Origin: Sphingomonas sp. Leaf230
GTDB lineage: Bacteria; Pseudomonadota; Alphaproteobacteria; Sphingomonadales; Sphingomonadaceae
Assembly: GCF_001421745.1 (NCBI RefSeq)
Contig: NZ_LMKW01000009.1
Coordinates: 529,132-593,131, forward strand
DNA: 64,000 nucleotides
Direction: 5' to 3'
A program made the position numbers and the translations under genes. Within the stretch, counting starts at the first letter, position 1. Every line of letters starts with the position of its first letter. Positions 44,176-52,800 of the stretch are shown here, piece after piece. The notes below the pieces were generated by a model that was not told the origin of the DNA, searched no databases, and was given only the letters and a program-made list of their open reading frames with translations.

Positions 44176-44896
44176 GAATCGCTCCCACCTCCGCCGGATT
44201 TGATCATTCGGCCACGGGTAGCCTCCAGATTGGCGATTGTCTCCGGTCACGTACTTCGAAACCGCCACTGACGATGCCGTCGGTAACGGCTCGACCTGAC
44301 AAGGGAGAGAGGGCGAGCCGGCCAGTCACTTTCCGGGCACCTGGCTGAACGGAAACGAAAAGCATGCGTGAGGTTCGCTGGTAAACGGCTCGTCCTTGGC
44401 GGAATCCAAGGACGAGCCGACCAGGGTATGTTGGGGTTACACTGGCCGGATAGATACGCGCCTACGAGCGGGTTCGCTTCACATAGTAAGGAACGCACAA
44501 TCATACCGGGTTTGCGTGGAGCACTGGCGCGCCGTCGTTCAGTTAAAAAACGGCCCGCCCAAAGGTCACAAAGAGCGAGTCGGCCGGAACGTGCATTTGG
44601 GAGGATCCATCCCGGCGATCCAGATACGAACTCACAAGAGCTACGGTTTCACCATAATAACGGCCCGCCTCAAGCGCCCGTGTAAACGCGAGGCGGGCCG
44701 GCTGGTTCGGCTGGAGTAATCCGCACCAGCCATGAGCAAACCGACGAAGCGCACAAACGCCCCATCCTCGGACAAAAGAAACATGACAAGGCACCGCGGC
44801 CAGCGATCGGCGCTAAACGCCCGTCCGACAAACTAGCCCCGCCAAGACCGGACCACAGCATTAGGTTGTCGCAACGATCTGATCTATGTTCCCACA
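44176..44896. other. Gene-poor region with strong hairpins
   Basis: No frame here is convincing. Two perfect hairpins stand out: 13-bp arms GGCTCGTCCTTGG / CCAAGGACGAGCC with a 6-nt loop at 44387-44418, and 11-bp arms CGGCCCGCCTC / GAGGCGGGCCG with an 18-nt loop at 44661-44700. The word CGGCCCGCC also occurs near 44550. The region could encode a small structured RNA or hold terminators. Confidence 0.5.
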
Positions 44897-45079
44897 ATGA
44901 AGCCCAGCAAAGTTCAGCCGTACCTGGAACGTACCTTAGGTCGACCTCTGACGGTGGATGAGTTGGCCGCGATGACCGCCGCACGCGCAGCGAGCTTGGA
45001 CGGGGGCAACGCGGTGCAGGCGATGCGCGCCGCAGTCCACGCCGCAGTCAGCGATCGGTTACGAGCACTAAATCCTTGA
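44897..45079 (+). CDS. Possible small hypothetical protein
   Basis: A 60-residue helical frame (MKPSKVQPYLERTLGRPLTVDELAAMTAARAASL...). The amino-acid make-up is natural, but no clear ribosome site precedes the ATG. It overlaps the end of the convergent DUF6894-like gene. Function unknown. Confidence 0.4.
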   Translation: MKPSKVQPYLERTLGRPLTVDELAAMTAARAASLDGGNAVQAMRAAVHAAVSDRLRALNP

Positions 45080-45290
45080 ACCAGGCAGTATGCATCGTTG
45101 CGCCCCGACCGTTTAGGATTTGAATAGAGGTGGCGAAGCAAAGCTTACCGGATAAAATTTCAGCTGCCATAATTTCTCGGGCACCCGCAGTGGCCACCCG
45201 AATGGCGTCGTTTAGGTCCACTGCCAAGAATCCTTCATCGTCGGCTATCCGGGAACCCGGCTCGTTCAGATATAGGAAATATCGTTCCAT
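45048..45290 (-). CDS. DUF6894-like protein
   Basis: An 80-residue protein from ATG 45290: MERYFLYLNEPGSRIADDEGFLAVDLNDAIRVATAGAREIMA. The pattern F-x-L-N...D-x-EG...DL-x-DA...A-x-REIMA is that of the DUF6894 family, frequent in sphingomonads and methylobacteria. Function unknown. A GTG/ATG farther upstream at 45356 would add a hydrophobic stretch that does not fit the family. Confidence 0.65.
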   Translation of the reverse strand: MERYFLYLNEPGSRIADDEGFLAVDLNDAIRVATAGAREIMAAEILSGKLCFATSIQILNGRGATMHTAWFKDLVLVTDR

Positions 45291-45492
45291 CTCGTCCGTA
45301 TGAGGAATCGAGCCGCCGACGTCCTGAACCGGTGATAGGATAAGCAGGAATAACACCGGTCAACCCAAGCGTCTGAATAGCCCTCCATCGATCCGAAATG
45401 CACTCCCATCGGGCGTCGGAACGCAGCCGTTGACGAGCGGACTAGGACGACGCAGTTTCGAGCTGCCCGGTCCTCGGGCAGGAGAATACCAG

Positions 45493-45681
45493 ATGCGTAA
45501 ACTGCTGTTCGCTGCCGCTTCGCTATCCCTACTCGTCGGGGCGCCCTCGATGGCTGCGCCGTGCAAGGACGCTAAGGGGCGCTTCACCAAATGCCCGAAG
45601 GCGCCGGTCAAGACGGTTCGGTGCAAAAGCGCGAATGGCAAGTTCGCGAAGTGCGGCACGGCCGGCGCTAAGCCCATCTGA
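45493..45681 (+). CDS. Small exported Cys-pair repeat protein
   Basis: A 62-residue precursor with signal peptide MRKLLFAAASLSLLVGAPSMAAP. The mature part has two copies of C-K-x-A-x-G-(R/K)-F-x-K-C (CKDAKGRFTKC and CKSANGKFAKC), each able to form a small disulfide loop. GGAG lies about 9 nt before the ATG. A terminator hairpin follows. Such small periplasmic proteins are common in sphingomonads; role unknown. Confidence 0.72.
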   Translation: MRKLLFAAASLSLLVGAPSMAAPCKDAKGRFTKCPKAPVKTVRCKSANGKFAKCGTAGAKPI

Positions 45682-45684
45682 ACA

Positions 45685-45716
45685 AACCGGCGCGGGCATA
45701 TCGACCCGCGCCGGTT
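45685..45716. terminator. Bidirectional terminator hairpin
   Basis: Perfect 12-bp arms AACCGGCGCGGG / CCCGCGCCGGTT with an 8-nt loop lie exactly between two convergent genes (45493-45681 plus, 45720-46319 minus). Confidence 0.75.
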
Positions 45717-45719
45717 CGA

Positions 45720-46319
45720 TTACTTCTTGAGGGTGACCGGCGTCGCTACCGGGACAACGGCGGCGGGAGCTACGACCATCGGCGCGGCTGTCCCAGAGAA
45801 TGCAACCGACACATCCTCGTCGATGAAAGCGGTGACAGGCGTACCCAGCGGTATGTTCGCGCTGGTTCCGGTCATGAAGAACCCTGCGATCGGGATGATA
45901 ACAAGCGACCCAACAACGGCCGCGGTCCCCGTAGTGCCCTTGTCGTCCAGTTGCCCCGACATCCGAATCTGTCGGCCGTTGGCACGAACATAGAGCACAC
46001 GACCGTTGATACGGCCCGACTTGCCCCACATGCCCTTATTGCGGACCTCCGTGACTTCGCCGGTCGCAGGACTGCCAGCCGGTATCACCACGTTGCCGTC
46101 GATCATCACGTTCTCAGCCGTCTCAAGCTGGAAACGCTGCCCGACCTTCAGTTTCTTGCCCAGCGTGGTTAGCGGTTCGCTCATCTTAAGCGGAACCGAG
46201 GTGCCAGCGCGTAACGTACCAGAGGTCGTCGCTGCGGTCGTCACCGGCGCTGTCTGCGCCTGAAGCGCAGGCGCAGACATGGTAAGCGCGCACGCGAACG
46301 CGCCAACTGTAAATTTCAT
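45720..46319 (-). CDS. Exported hypothetical protein
   Basis: A 199-residue precursor with signal peptide MKFTVGAFACALTMSAPALQAQ. The mature part is beta-rich (GTSVPLKMSEPLTTLGKKLKVGQRFQLETAENVMIDGNVVIPAGSPATGEVTEVRNKGMWGKSGRI...) and ends in a hydrophobic, Val/Pro-rich segment. It resembles periplasmic proteins with a TrbI/VirB10-like C-terminal barrel fold, but this is a weak resemblance. Its promoter region is where the IS3-type element inserted. Confidence 0.7.
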   Translation of the reverse strand: MKFTVGAFACALTMSAPALQAQTAPVTTAATTSGTLRAGTSVPLKMSEPLTTLGKKLKVGQRFQLETAENVMIDGNVVIPAGSPATGEVTEVRNKGMWGKSGRINGRVLYVRANGRQIRMSGQLDDKGTTGTAAVVGSLVIIPIAGFFMTGTSANIPLGTPVTAFIDEDVSVAFSGTAAPMVVAPAAVVPVATPVTLKK

Positions 46320-46494
46320 TTAAATAACCCCTCCTGATTCGGCCTCCCCAGGCCGATAATCAAACCGAAGTCTTTCTAATCTAACGGGTCAATCAAAACT
46401 CGAACCGATTTGATACTTTGTATTTAAACGACACATTCCCCACGAACATAGATCAAGTATTGAGCAGCCCCCACCGGATGGTCCAGGTAGATAG

Positions 46495-47574
46495 TTAGTG
46501 CATTGTCGCCTCCGCGGCCATTGCCGGGCGTAGGTGGAGCGAAGCGGAGCCGGAGGCCGGCAATGGCGGGGTCGCCGCTGCTGGCGCCGGAGGTCGATAG
46601 CCCAGGCTGCTGTGTGGTCGGACGGTGTTATAGTGACGCCGCCACGCCTCGATCAGCACCCTTGCCTCGGCGAGGCTGTAGAAGATCTCGCCGTTGAGTA
46701 GCTCGTCGCGAAGCGAACCGTTGAAGCTCTCGTTATAGCCGTTCTCCCATGGCGAGCCCGGCGCGATGTACAGCGTCTTCACGCCGACCTGGCCGAGCCA
46801 TTTCTGGACCGCGGTAGCGATGAACTCGCTGCCATTGTCCGACCTGATATGCGCTGGCGGACCTCGCGCGATGAACAGTTCGGCAAGCGCCGCCAGCACG
46901 TCTTCGTGTTTCAACTGACGTGCGACGGTCAGCGCCAGGCACTCCCTGCTGGCCTCGTCGATGATCGTGAGGATCCGGAACTTGCGCCCGTCGTGCGTTC
47001 GCGCTTCGACAAAGTCGTACGCCCAGACATGCCCCGGATACTCCGGCCGCAGCCGGATGCACGAGCCGTCGCTCAACCACAGCCGGCCACGCTTGGGTTG
47101 CTTCTGTGGCACCTTCAGCCCCTCACGCCGCCAGATGCGTTCGACACGCTTATGATTCACCGACCATCCCGCGGCATGCAGCAGTGCGGTCACCCGACGA
47201 TAACCGTAGCGTCCATACTGCCCGGCCAGTGCAACGATGTCCTCAGTCAGCGCCTGTTCGTCATCTGCCCCACACGGCACCTTGCGCTGCGTCGACCGAT
47301 GCTGCCCGAGCACGCGACACACCCGTCGCTCGGATACGTCCAGCACCTCTTTCACTTGGTCAATGCAGCGTCGGCGCCGCGCGGGGCTTAGAAGTTTCCC
47401 CGTGCCGCCTCCTGCAGGATCAGCTTGTCCAGTGTCAGGTCGGAGATCGCACGCCGCAGCCGCAGGTTCTCCTTCTCCAGATCCTTCATCCGACGAGCCT
47501 GATCCGTCTTCAGGCCACCATATTCCTTGCGCCAACGGTAGTAGGTTTGCTCGCTGACCGCGATCCGCCGACAC
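46495..47574 (-). CDS. IS3-type transposase OrfB (DDE integrase)
   Basis: Contains the rve-type catalytic core: first Asp in VWAYDFVEA, second in IRSDNGSEF, Glu in [47 protein letters not shown] is the helix-turn-helix region common to OrfB. It is expressed as an OrfAB fusion by -1 frameshifting on GGGAAAC near the end of orfA; the true OrfB part begins about 47400 ([12 protein letters not shown]), and the upstream codons are out-of-frame shadow. Confidence 0.9.
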   Translation of the reverse strand: MSADRGQRANLLPLAQGIWWPEDGSGSSDEGSGEGEPAAAACDLRPDTGQADPAGGGTGKLLSPARRRRCIDQVKEVLDVSERRVCRVLGQHRSTQRKVPCGADDEQALTEDIVALAGQYGRYGYRRVTALLHAAGWSVNHKRVERIWRREGLKVPQKQPKRGRLWLSDGSCIRLRPEYPGHVWAYDFVEARTHDGRKFRILTIIDEASRECLALTVARQLKHEDVLAALAELFIARGPPAHIRSDNGSEFIATAVQKWLGQVGVKTLYIAPGSPWENGYNESFNGSLRDELLNGEIFYSLAEARVLIEAWRRHYNTVRPHSSLGYRPPAPAAATPPLPASGSASLHLRPAMAAEATMH

Positions 47575-47666
47575 GCCTCGGCGGTCGTCCCGCCCTGGCC
47601 CAGGACGATCTCAACTTCACGCAGCTTCCCAATGATCTCTTCCGGCTTGTGCTTCTTGGCAGGCAT
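47388..47666 (-). CDS. IS3-type transposase OrfA
   Basis: A 92-residue helix-turn-helix plus leucine-zipper protein: [46 protein letters not shown], then [25 protein letters not shown]. It recognises the IS ends. The stop lies in the slippage region, so OrfA alone and an OrfAB fusion are both made. Confidence 0.92.
   Translation of the reverse strand: MPAKKHKPEEIIGKLREVEIVLGQGGTTAEACRRIAVSEQTYYRWRKEYGGLKTDQARRMKDLEKENLRLRRAISDLTLDKLILQEAARGNF
47394..47400 (-). promoter_or_regulatory. Programmed -1 frameshift site
   Basis: On the transposase strand the heptamer G GGA AAC occurs in the orfA frame two codons before its stop. It fits the X XXY YYZ rule, and slippage joins orfA exactly to the orfB frame (next codon CTT). 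Confidence 0.75.
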
Positions 47667-47819
47667 TCGTCGTCCCTTCCTTGATCCAGACTCTCATAGT
47701 CGGTGGACCACTCAGAAGGGGGCAGCTCAGTATGCTCGCACCGCGGAGCGCGACGGAACAAATCACCCCGCACAGAATTTTAGTCTGCCTAGTTCAGAAC
47801 GAACGACAGGGGATCGAAA

Positions 47820-48089
47820 ATGAAGAAGGCATTCGTTATCGCAATGGCAGCCGGGCTTGTCTCGCTGTCGGCATGCAACTCCAGCCCACGCGAGCAGGCA
47901 GCCGATAACATCGAGTCCAACACCGAGGCTGTCGCGGATAACCTGGAAGACGCTGCGGACAACGTGAGCAACGACGCGGCCGAAGCGCGCCTCGAGAACA
48001 AGGCTGATGCCGTCCGTGCAACCGGTCAGAACCAAGCTGACGATATGCGGACGAACGATCCCGACACGAACCTGTCGAACGGTATCTAG
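47820..48089 (+). CDS. Small lipoprotein with charged helical body
   Basis: An 89-residue precursor, MKKAFVIAMAAGLVSLSACNSS, with lipobox LSAC. The mature part is acidic and helical (REQAADNIESNTEAVADNLEDAADNVSNDAAEARLENKADAVR), like small Ala/Asp-rich lipoproteins. It is followed by a textbook terminator. Membrane-facing role unknown. Confidence 0.78.
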   Translation: MKKAFVIAMAAGLVSLSACNSSPREQAADNIESNTEAVADNLEDAADNVSNDAAEARLENKADAVRATGQNQADDMRTNDPDTNLSNGI

Positions 48090-48134
48090 TTTCACGAGAC
48101 AGAACGAGCCGCTCCCAAGCACAGCTCGAACTGG

Positions 48135-48166
48135 AAGGGCGCCCGAGGAAACTTGGGCGCCCTTTT
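48135..48166 (+). terminator. Intrinsic terminator
   Basis: Ten-bp arms AAGGGCGCCC / GGGCGCCCTT with a 10-nt loop and trailing T residues, 46 bp after the lipoprotein gene. Confidence 0.8.
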
Positions 48167-48170
48167 CGTA

Positions 48171-48206
48171 TGATCGCCTGCGGTGGAGTGACGCCGCAGG
48201 CGATCA
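48171..48206 (-). terminator. Terminator-like hairpin
   Basis: Perfect 13-bp arms TGATCGCCTGCGG / CCGCAGGCGATCA with a 10-nt loop, directly after the stop of the minus-strand gene at 48213. Confidence 0.65.
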
Positions 48207-48212
48207 ACTGGT

Positions 48213-48530
48213 TCAGGCGAACTCGGTCTGCTCTTGCGAGAACAGCGAGAGTTCGGCCGTCGAAGGCTCTTCCGCGGGGGGATACTGGCCTTGGAGCAGT
48301 TCCTGCCGCTCGGCCGCCGAAACCGGCACGAACAGCGAACCAGGTACCGCGGTATTTTGTGCGCCATAGGTGATCAAATTGATCGCCTTCAGCGGAACAA
48401 TACCTGGTTCCTGCGTCACGGGATCGGGCAACGCGCCGCTCGGTGAAAAGTTGGTTTTGCCATCGGGGAGGCGCCGGCGATCGATTTCGCGAGTGTTTTC
48501 GCCGGTGAGGATTGGTTTGGCGTTGGCCAT
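48213..48530 (-). CDS. Hypothetical protein of the island
   Basis: A 105-residue protein from ATG 48530 with GGAG 8 nt upstream (MANAKPILTGENTREIDRRRLPDGKTNFSPSGALPDPVTQEPGIVPL...). Pro-rich and probably partly unstructured; no membrane or signal segment. I do not recognise the family. Confidence 0.55.
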   Translation of the reverse strand: MANAKPILTGENTREIDRRRLPDGKTNFSPSGALPDPVTQEPGIVPLKAINLITYGAQNTAVPGSLFVPVSAAERQELLQGQYPPAEEPSTAELSLFSQEQTEFA

Positions 48531-48671
48531 GATATGTATCTCCGAAGGTTGCACCGCATCCAGCGAATGTGCGGACCAGTGCGGAGACACCGATCCGCAC
48601 GTTCGCGGGACGACTCGTAATACCTTACGGCTACCAGATACTGAAATTTCCGTGAGCTAGACTCGGCGGCA

Positions 48672-48935
48672 TCATTTCAGAAGCGCATCGAACTCACTAT
48701 CAATTTCAACTTCCAGTTCGGTACGTCGATCCGGCGCCTGATCCTGCTGCCAACGTTTAACGTCGTTCGACAGCCAAAATCGCCTCTTGTCGGTAAACTG
48801 GTAGCTGTATGAGCGGGGGAACCTACCGGTTTTCATTAATTCATACAAAGTCGTCTTGGACAGGCCCGTAACTTCCTGGACGCGTGTTAAGGGCCAGAAC
48901 TCGGTATGCGCGATGGTTCCCGCCTCGACTATCAT
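48672..48935 (-). CDS. Second AlpA-like helix-turn-helix regulator
   Basis: An 87-residue protein from ATG 48935. FWPLTRVQEVTGLSKTTLYELMKTGRFPRSYSYQFTDKRRFWLSNDVKRWQ is a MerR/AlpA-type DNA-binding domain. It is distinct from the first AlpA-like protein. It is coupled (ATGA) to the gene upstream and reads away from the tape-measure unit, so it may regulate that unit or excision. Confidence 0.82.
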   Translation of the reverse strand: MIVEAGTIAHTEFWPLTRVQEVTGLSKTTLYELMKTGRFPRSYSYQFTDKRRFWLSNDVKRWQQDQAPDRRTELEVEIDSEFDALLK

Positions 48936-49195
48936 GCCAACTCTTGCACAGACCGATCTGCCAAGCGCTGAAAAAAACCGATGTGCACGGCACCCCACCT
49001 GCCAGCCTTCACCATTTCGCTAACGAGCCTCCCCAGCGCCGGGGTGCCGTCAGTGTCTGCCATTCGCTTGATGAGTGCATCAGCCATTAGGCGGCCGGTC
49101 GCGCAATCGGCGCCGTAGTCGCCAGTTTCAGCCATCTGTGCATAGCCGAGGATCTCGTCGCTCGAGATTGCATTTCCGTTATTTTCGTTGGTCAT
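48932..49195 (-). CDS. Small hypothetical protein coupled to AlpA
   Basis: An 87-residue protein (MTNENNGNAISSDEILGYAQMAETGDYGADCATGRLMADALIKRMADTD...). Mostly helical and acidic, with no known motif. It is the first gene of the minus-strand regulatory operon and its stop overlaps the AlpA start. Function unknown. Confidence 0.6.
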   Translation of the reverse strand: MTNENNGNAISSDEILGYAQMAETGDYGADCATGRLMADALIKRMADTDGTPALGRLVSEMVKAGRWGAVHIGFFQRLADRSVQELA

Positions 49196-49560
49196 GAGTA
49201 TAGTCCTCTAAAATCTACACCCAGCCCCCACTTTCAGAATGGTAGCCGGACAGTGACAAGCTGAAAATCGCGTAGAGGACACGACTGGCTAGAAGCCCTC
49301 ATCACCGCCCGACCGCAATCTATTTGCACAGGTTTAGGTGATGTGTCCACTACCTGATCTTATCAAGCATGGTCGAACCGAATCAGTTTCGACACCTCAT
49401 GTTTAGGACTTTCGATCTGATTAAATCAATACAAATCGTTAATGTCACTTGATAATCTTCTTTCAACTACAAGTTGAAAGTGGCGCTCCGCCCCTTGGAA
49501 ATTATTCGACATGACCGAGTCATGTTAGTTTGTAGACTCCTTTTTGGAGTGAACAAAGAC
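49196..49560. promoter_or_regulatory. Divergent control region with two dyads
   Basis: The 365-bp AT-rich gap separates the AlpA operon from the tape-measure unit. It holds a 21-bp dyad CTTTCAACT-ACA-AGTTGAAAG (49460-49480) and a 17-bp dyad ACATGAC-CGA-GTCATGT (49509-49525), 80 and 36 bp before the ATG at 49561. A looser GTCGAA...TTCGAC pair lies near 49372-49393. Two tight dyads near a phage-like late gene suggest repressor or activator binding. Confidence 0.55.
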
Positions 49561-49893
49561 ATGGATACCATACTATCGCTTGAGCAGCTTGCGCAAATCA
49601 TCGAACGCAACCCAACGGCACTCGCAGTTGTGGCGAACATGCCACGCATCGAAATCGACGATGTTGCGTATGCGTGCTCGCAGATGGCGACCGATATGGC
49701 CGTGGCACGCGACTTGGTCGCAACCAGTAGCGGACGCCTCATCGAGGATGTTCCGGGAGGCTGGCTAACGATCATCCGGGCAACAATAATTACTGGCCTG
49801 ACAATCGAAGCTCATAGCCCACAGAGTATCGCAGGTGTCCTGCTTTCCGCGGTTGCGCCAGGGTTCGGTAACGAAGCAGGCAGCATCCAATGA
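49561..49893 (+). CDS. Hypothetical protein upstream of tape measure, possible tail-assembly chaperone
   Basis: A 110-residue protein (MDTILSLEQLAQIIERNPTALAVVANMPRIEIDDVAYACSQMATDMAV...). Mostly helical, no known motif. In tailed phages the gene just before the tape measure usually encodes a tail-assembly chaperone of about this size, and this one is coupled to the tape measure by ATGA. The role is inferred from position only. An upstream GTG (49549) is a less likely start. Confidence 0.55.
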   Translation: MDTILSLEQLAQIIERNPTALAVVANMPRIEIDDVAYACSQMATDMAVARDLVATSSGRLIEDVPGGWLTIIRATIITGLTIEAHSPQSIAGVLLSAVAPGFGNEAGSIQ

Positions 49894-52800
49894 GCGCACG
49901 TCCTCAAGTCGACACCGTCCTTGTCATCAAGGCACGAGACGAGGCGACCAAAGCCGTCACCGCGATCGGCAGCGCGCTGCAGCAGTTGATCGGCACTCAG
50001 CAAAAGGTCGCAGCAGGTAGCGAGACGGCTGCGTCCGGCATGCAGCAGATCCTCGGCGTGTTGGCGCAGTTGGACAAGGCGTACGCGAAAACCGCAGACG
50101 CCACCGACAGCGGCGCCGCAGCACTCGAGCGGCAGAACCGTGCCATCGCCGCCAGTAAGGCGCAATACTCGTCACTGGAAGCCCAGCAGCGTGGCGCGGC
50201 GCGTGCGGCCGACCAGTTGCGTGTGGCACTGGTCGAGGCGCTGGTTAACGACGGCGATGCAGACGTCATTCGGGCGCAACTGGTCGAAGTAACGTCGGAA
50301 ATGCACCGGCTGGAATCGGAAGCTGGCAAACTCCAGCGGACAATCGCCCAGCAGGAGGTCGGGTACACCCGCGCCGCATCGGGCATGGCCGAACTCGAGC
50401 GTACCACCCGGCTGGCGGGCGCAATTAGCACGTTCGCCGCGCAGGAAGCGGACGATTACACTCGCTCCCTCAACGCGCAGACGGCCGCCGCTGAGAATAA
50501 CGCCAACGTCCTGAAGAACATCGCCCGCGTCACCGGCACCGACCGCGGTGCGGCGACCGACAACGGTGCATCGTTCAGCGCCCTGGACGGGCAGGCTGCT
50601 AAGATCGAAGCCGCGGCGAACGCAGAACGCGACCGTGCGCAGGCCACCGAACTGACGAACAACGCCCTGCGTGCCCGTGCCCGGATCGACGGCAACGGTG
50701 GAACCGCTGGCCGCGCTGCCGACACGGTGTTCGCCCAGCAGTTGCGCGACGAGGAAGCCGCTGCCACCGAAGCCGCCCGTGCCGAGAAGGAACTGACGGC
50801 AGCCACCACCCGGCTACGCGCAGAACTGAATCCCCTCAGCGCGATTCAGGAGAAGCTGAACACCGAACTGGCCGAAGCCAACCGGCTGTATGCGGCTGGT
50901 AAGATCAGCGCCACCGAACTGGCTGGTGCGACCGCGCTGCTGAAGGGCAACGCGACGAGTGCTGCTGCTGCGTTGAACGGTCGGAACGGTATCGGCGCAG
51001 GCGGTAAGCCGTCGCTGTTCGGCCTAAAGCCCTACGAGCTCCAGAACCTCGGCTACCAGGTCAACGACGTCGTCACGCAGCTGGCATCCGGCACCTCGCT
51101 GACGCAGACGCTGGCGCAGCAGGGTGGTCAGATCCTGCAGTTGTTCCCGCGTGTCGGGTCGTCGATCGTCGCGGCATTCACGAATCCGGCGCTGATCGCA
51201 TTCGTCGCGACCGTCGGCGTGGTCGTGCTGGCGCTGAAGAACGCCGGCGATGAAGCCGAACGCACGCGGAAATTCATGGGGTTGCTGGCCGCATCGGCTG
51301 ACGGCAGCACGTACGGCGCCGCCCAGTTGAGCAAGGCATCGGAAGCGCTCGACCATTACGGCCTGTCGGCAGCCGACGCCGTCACCGTGGTGCGCGGCTT
51401 CGTGAAGGACGGTGTCGATCCGACCCGCATCATTGAGTTCGGCAAGGCGTCGCAGGATCTGGCCGATGTGCTCGGCATCAAGGTGGTCGACGCCGCGCAG
51501 CAGGTCGGCGAGGCGTTCACCGGCGGGTACGAGAGCGTCAAGAAGCTGGATGACGCGACGAATTTCCTCACGTCCGCCCAGCGTGACAACATCAAGTCAT
51601 TGTTCGACCAGGGCAAGGCGGCCGACGCGCGGAACGAGGCCCTGCGTATCTTCAGCGATCAACAGGAAGACGCCGCCAACAAGATGCGCGGCAGCTGGTC
51701 GGAGGCAGCGCGGTCGCTGAGTGGCGCGTGGCAGGACTTCCTCAACGTGCTGTCGGATACGGCGCCGATCAAGCAAGCCGCGAAGGACATGGAGAACCTT
51801 GGTCGCATTGCGTCGCAGGCCATCCGCGCGATCGCCGGTGCGACCACTGCTGCCGATGTCACGGCGCAGATCGCCCGCGCGAACCAGGTCATATCGAATC
51901 TGGAAGGCGCGAAGTCCGCGCAGCCGAACCTCGCTGCTGCGTATGAGGCGGACATCGTCAAGATTCGGAAGCAGATCGTCGGGTGGCAGTCTGACCTTGC
52001 AAAGCTGAACGGCACCGAGAAGGACGTTACCGACACGGTGGCCGTCCGCGGCGAACTTCAGAAGAAGCAGTCGGCCGACCTCGTCACGGCGACGGAGGCT
52101 GCGAAGTCGGAAAAGACGGTACTCGAGGCGACGAATGAAGCCCGACGCACGGCAACCGAGTATGTCGAGAAGAACTTCAAGTTCGCCAGCGACGCCGCGA
52201 AACAGGCATACATCGGCCAGAAGGCGGAAGAGGCGCGCACGGCAGCGCTGAAAAAGGCTGCTGACGAGCGGAAGCGTGAGGCGAATGAAGCCAAGCGACT
52301 GGCCGACGAGGCCAAACGCGAGCGTGAACGCCTCGCCAAGCAGACGGTGTTCCAGGCACCGGTGGACGGTCGCATTTCGTCCGGCTTCGGTGCGCGTGCT
52401 GCCCCGAAAGCTGGCGCGTCGACGTTCCACAAGGGCATCGATTACGCCGTCCCCGCCGACACCACCGTCCGCGCGCCTGCCAGTGGCGTGGTGGTCGAGA
52501 CCGGTTATGATTCGAAGCTGGGCAAGTTCGTCTACATCGACCATGGCAAGGGGACGATTTCGAAGTTCGGCCACCTGTCGGATAACAGCGTGGTCGAGAA
52601 GGGGCAGGTTGTCACCGCCGGTCAGGCCATCGCGAAGTCGGGCAACACCGGCAACAGCACCGGCGCGCACCTGCATTACACGGTCACGGTCAACGGGAAG
52701 CATGTCGATCCGACCAAGGGTCTATTCCCCGCCGACGGCAAATCGCGGTTCCAGGTCGACCAGGCTGACGCCATCGGCAACTACGACGACGCGCAGGAGA

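Larger units (their letters stand above)
46461..47729 (-). mobile_element. IS3-family element (IS407-like), 1269 bp
   Basis: The ends are imperfect inverted repeats: TGAGCAGCCCCC...TGGTCCA at 46461 and, reversed, TGAGCTGCCCCC...GTGGTCCA at 47729. The 4-bp word GTAT is found directly outside each end (46457-46460 and 47730-47733), a target duplication of the size made by the IS407 group. Inside are orfA and orfB with a -1 slippery heptamer. It sits between divergent genes at 46319 and 47820 and breaks no gene. Both ORFs are intact, so it may be active. Confidence 0.9.

Noticed and set aside
44247..44794. Several 80-107-codon frames on both strands
   Set aside because: Mutually overlapping, without ribosome sites or natural composition, and crossed by strong hairpins.
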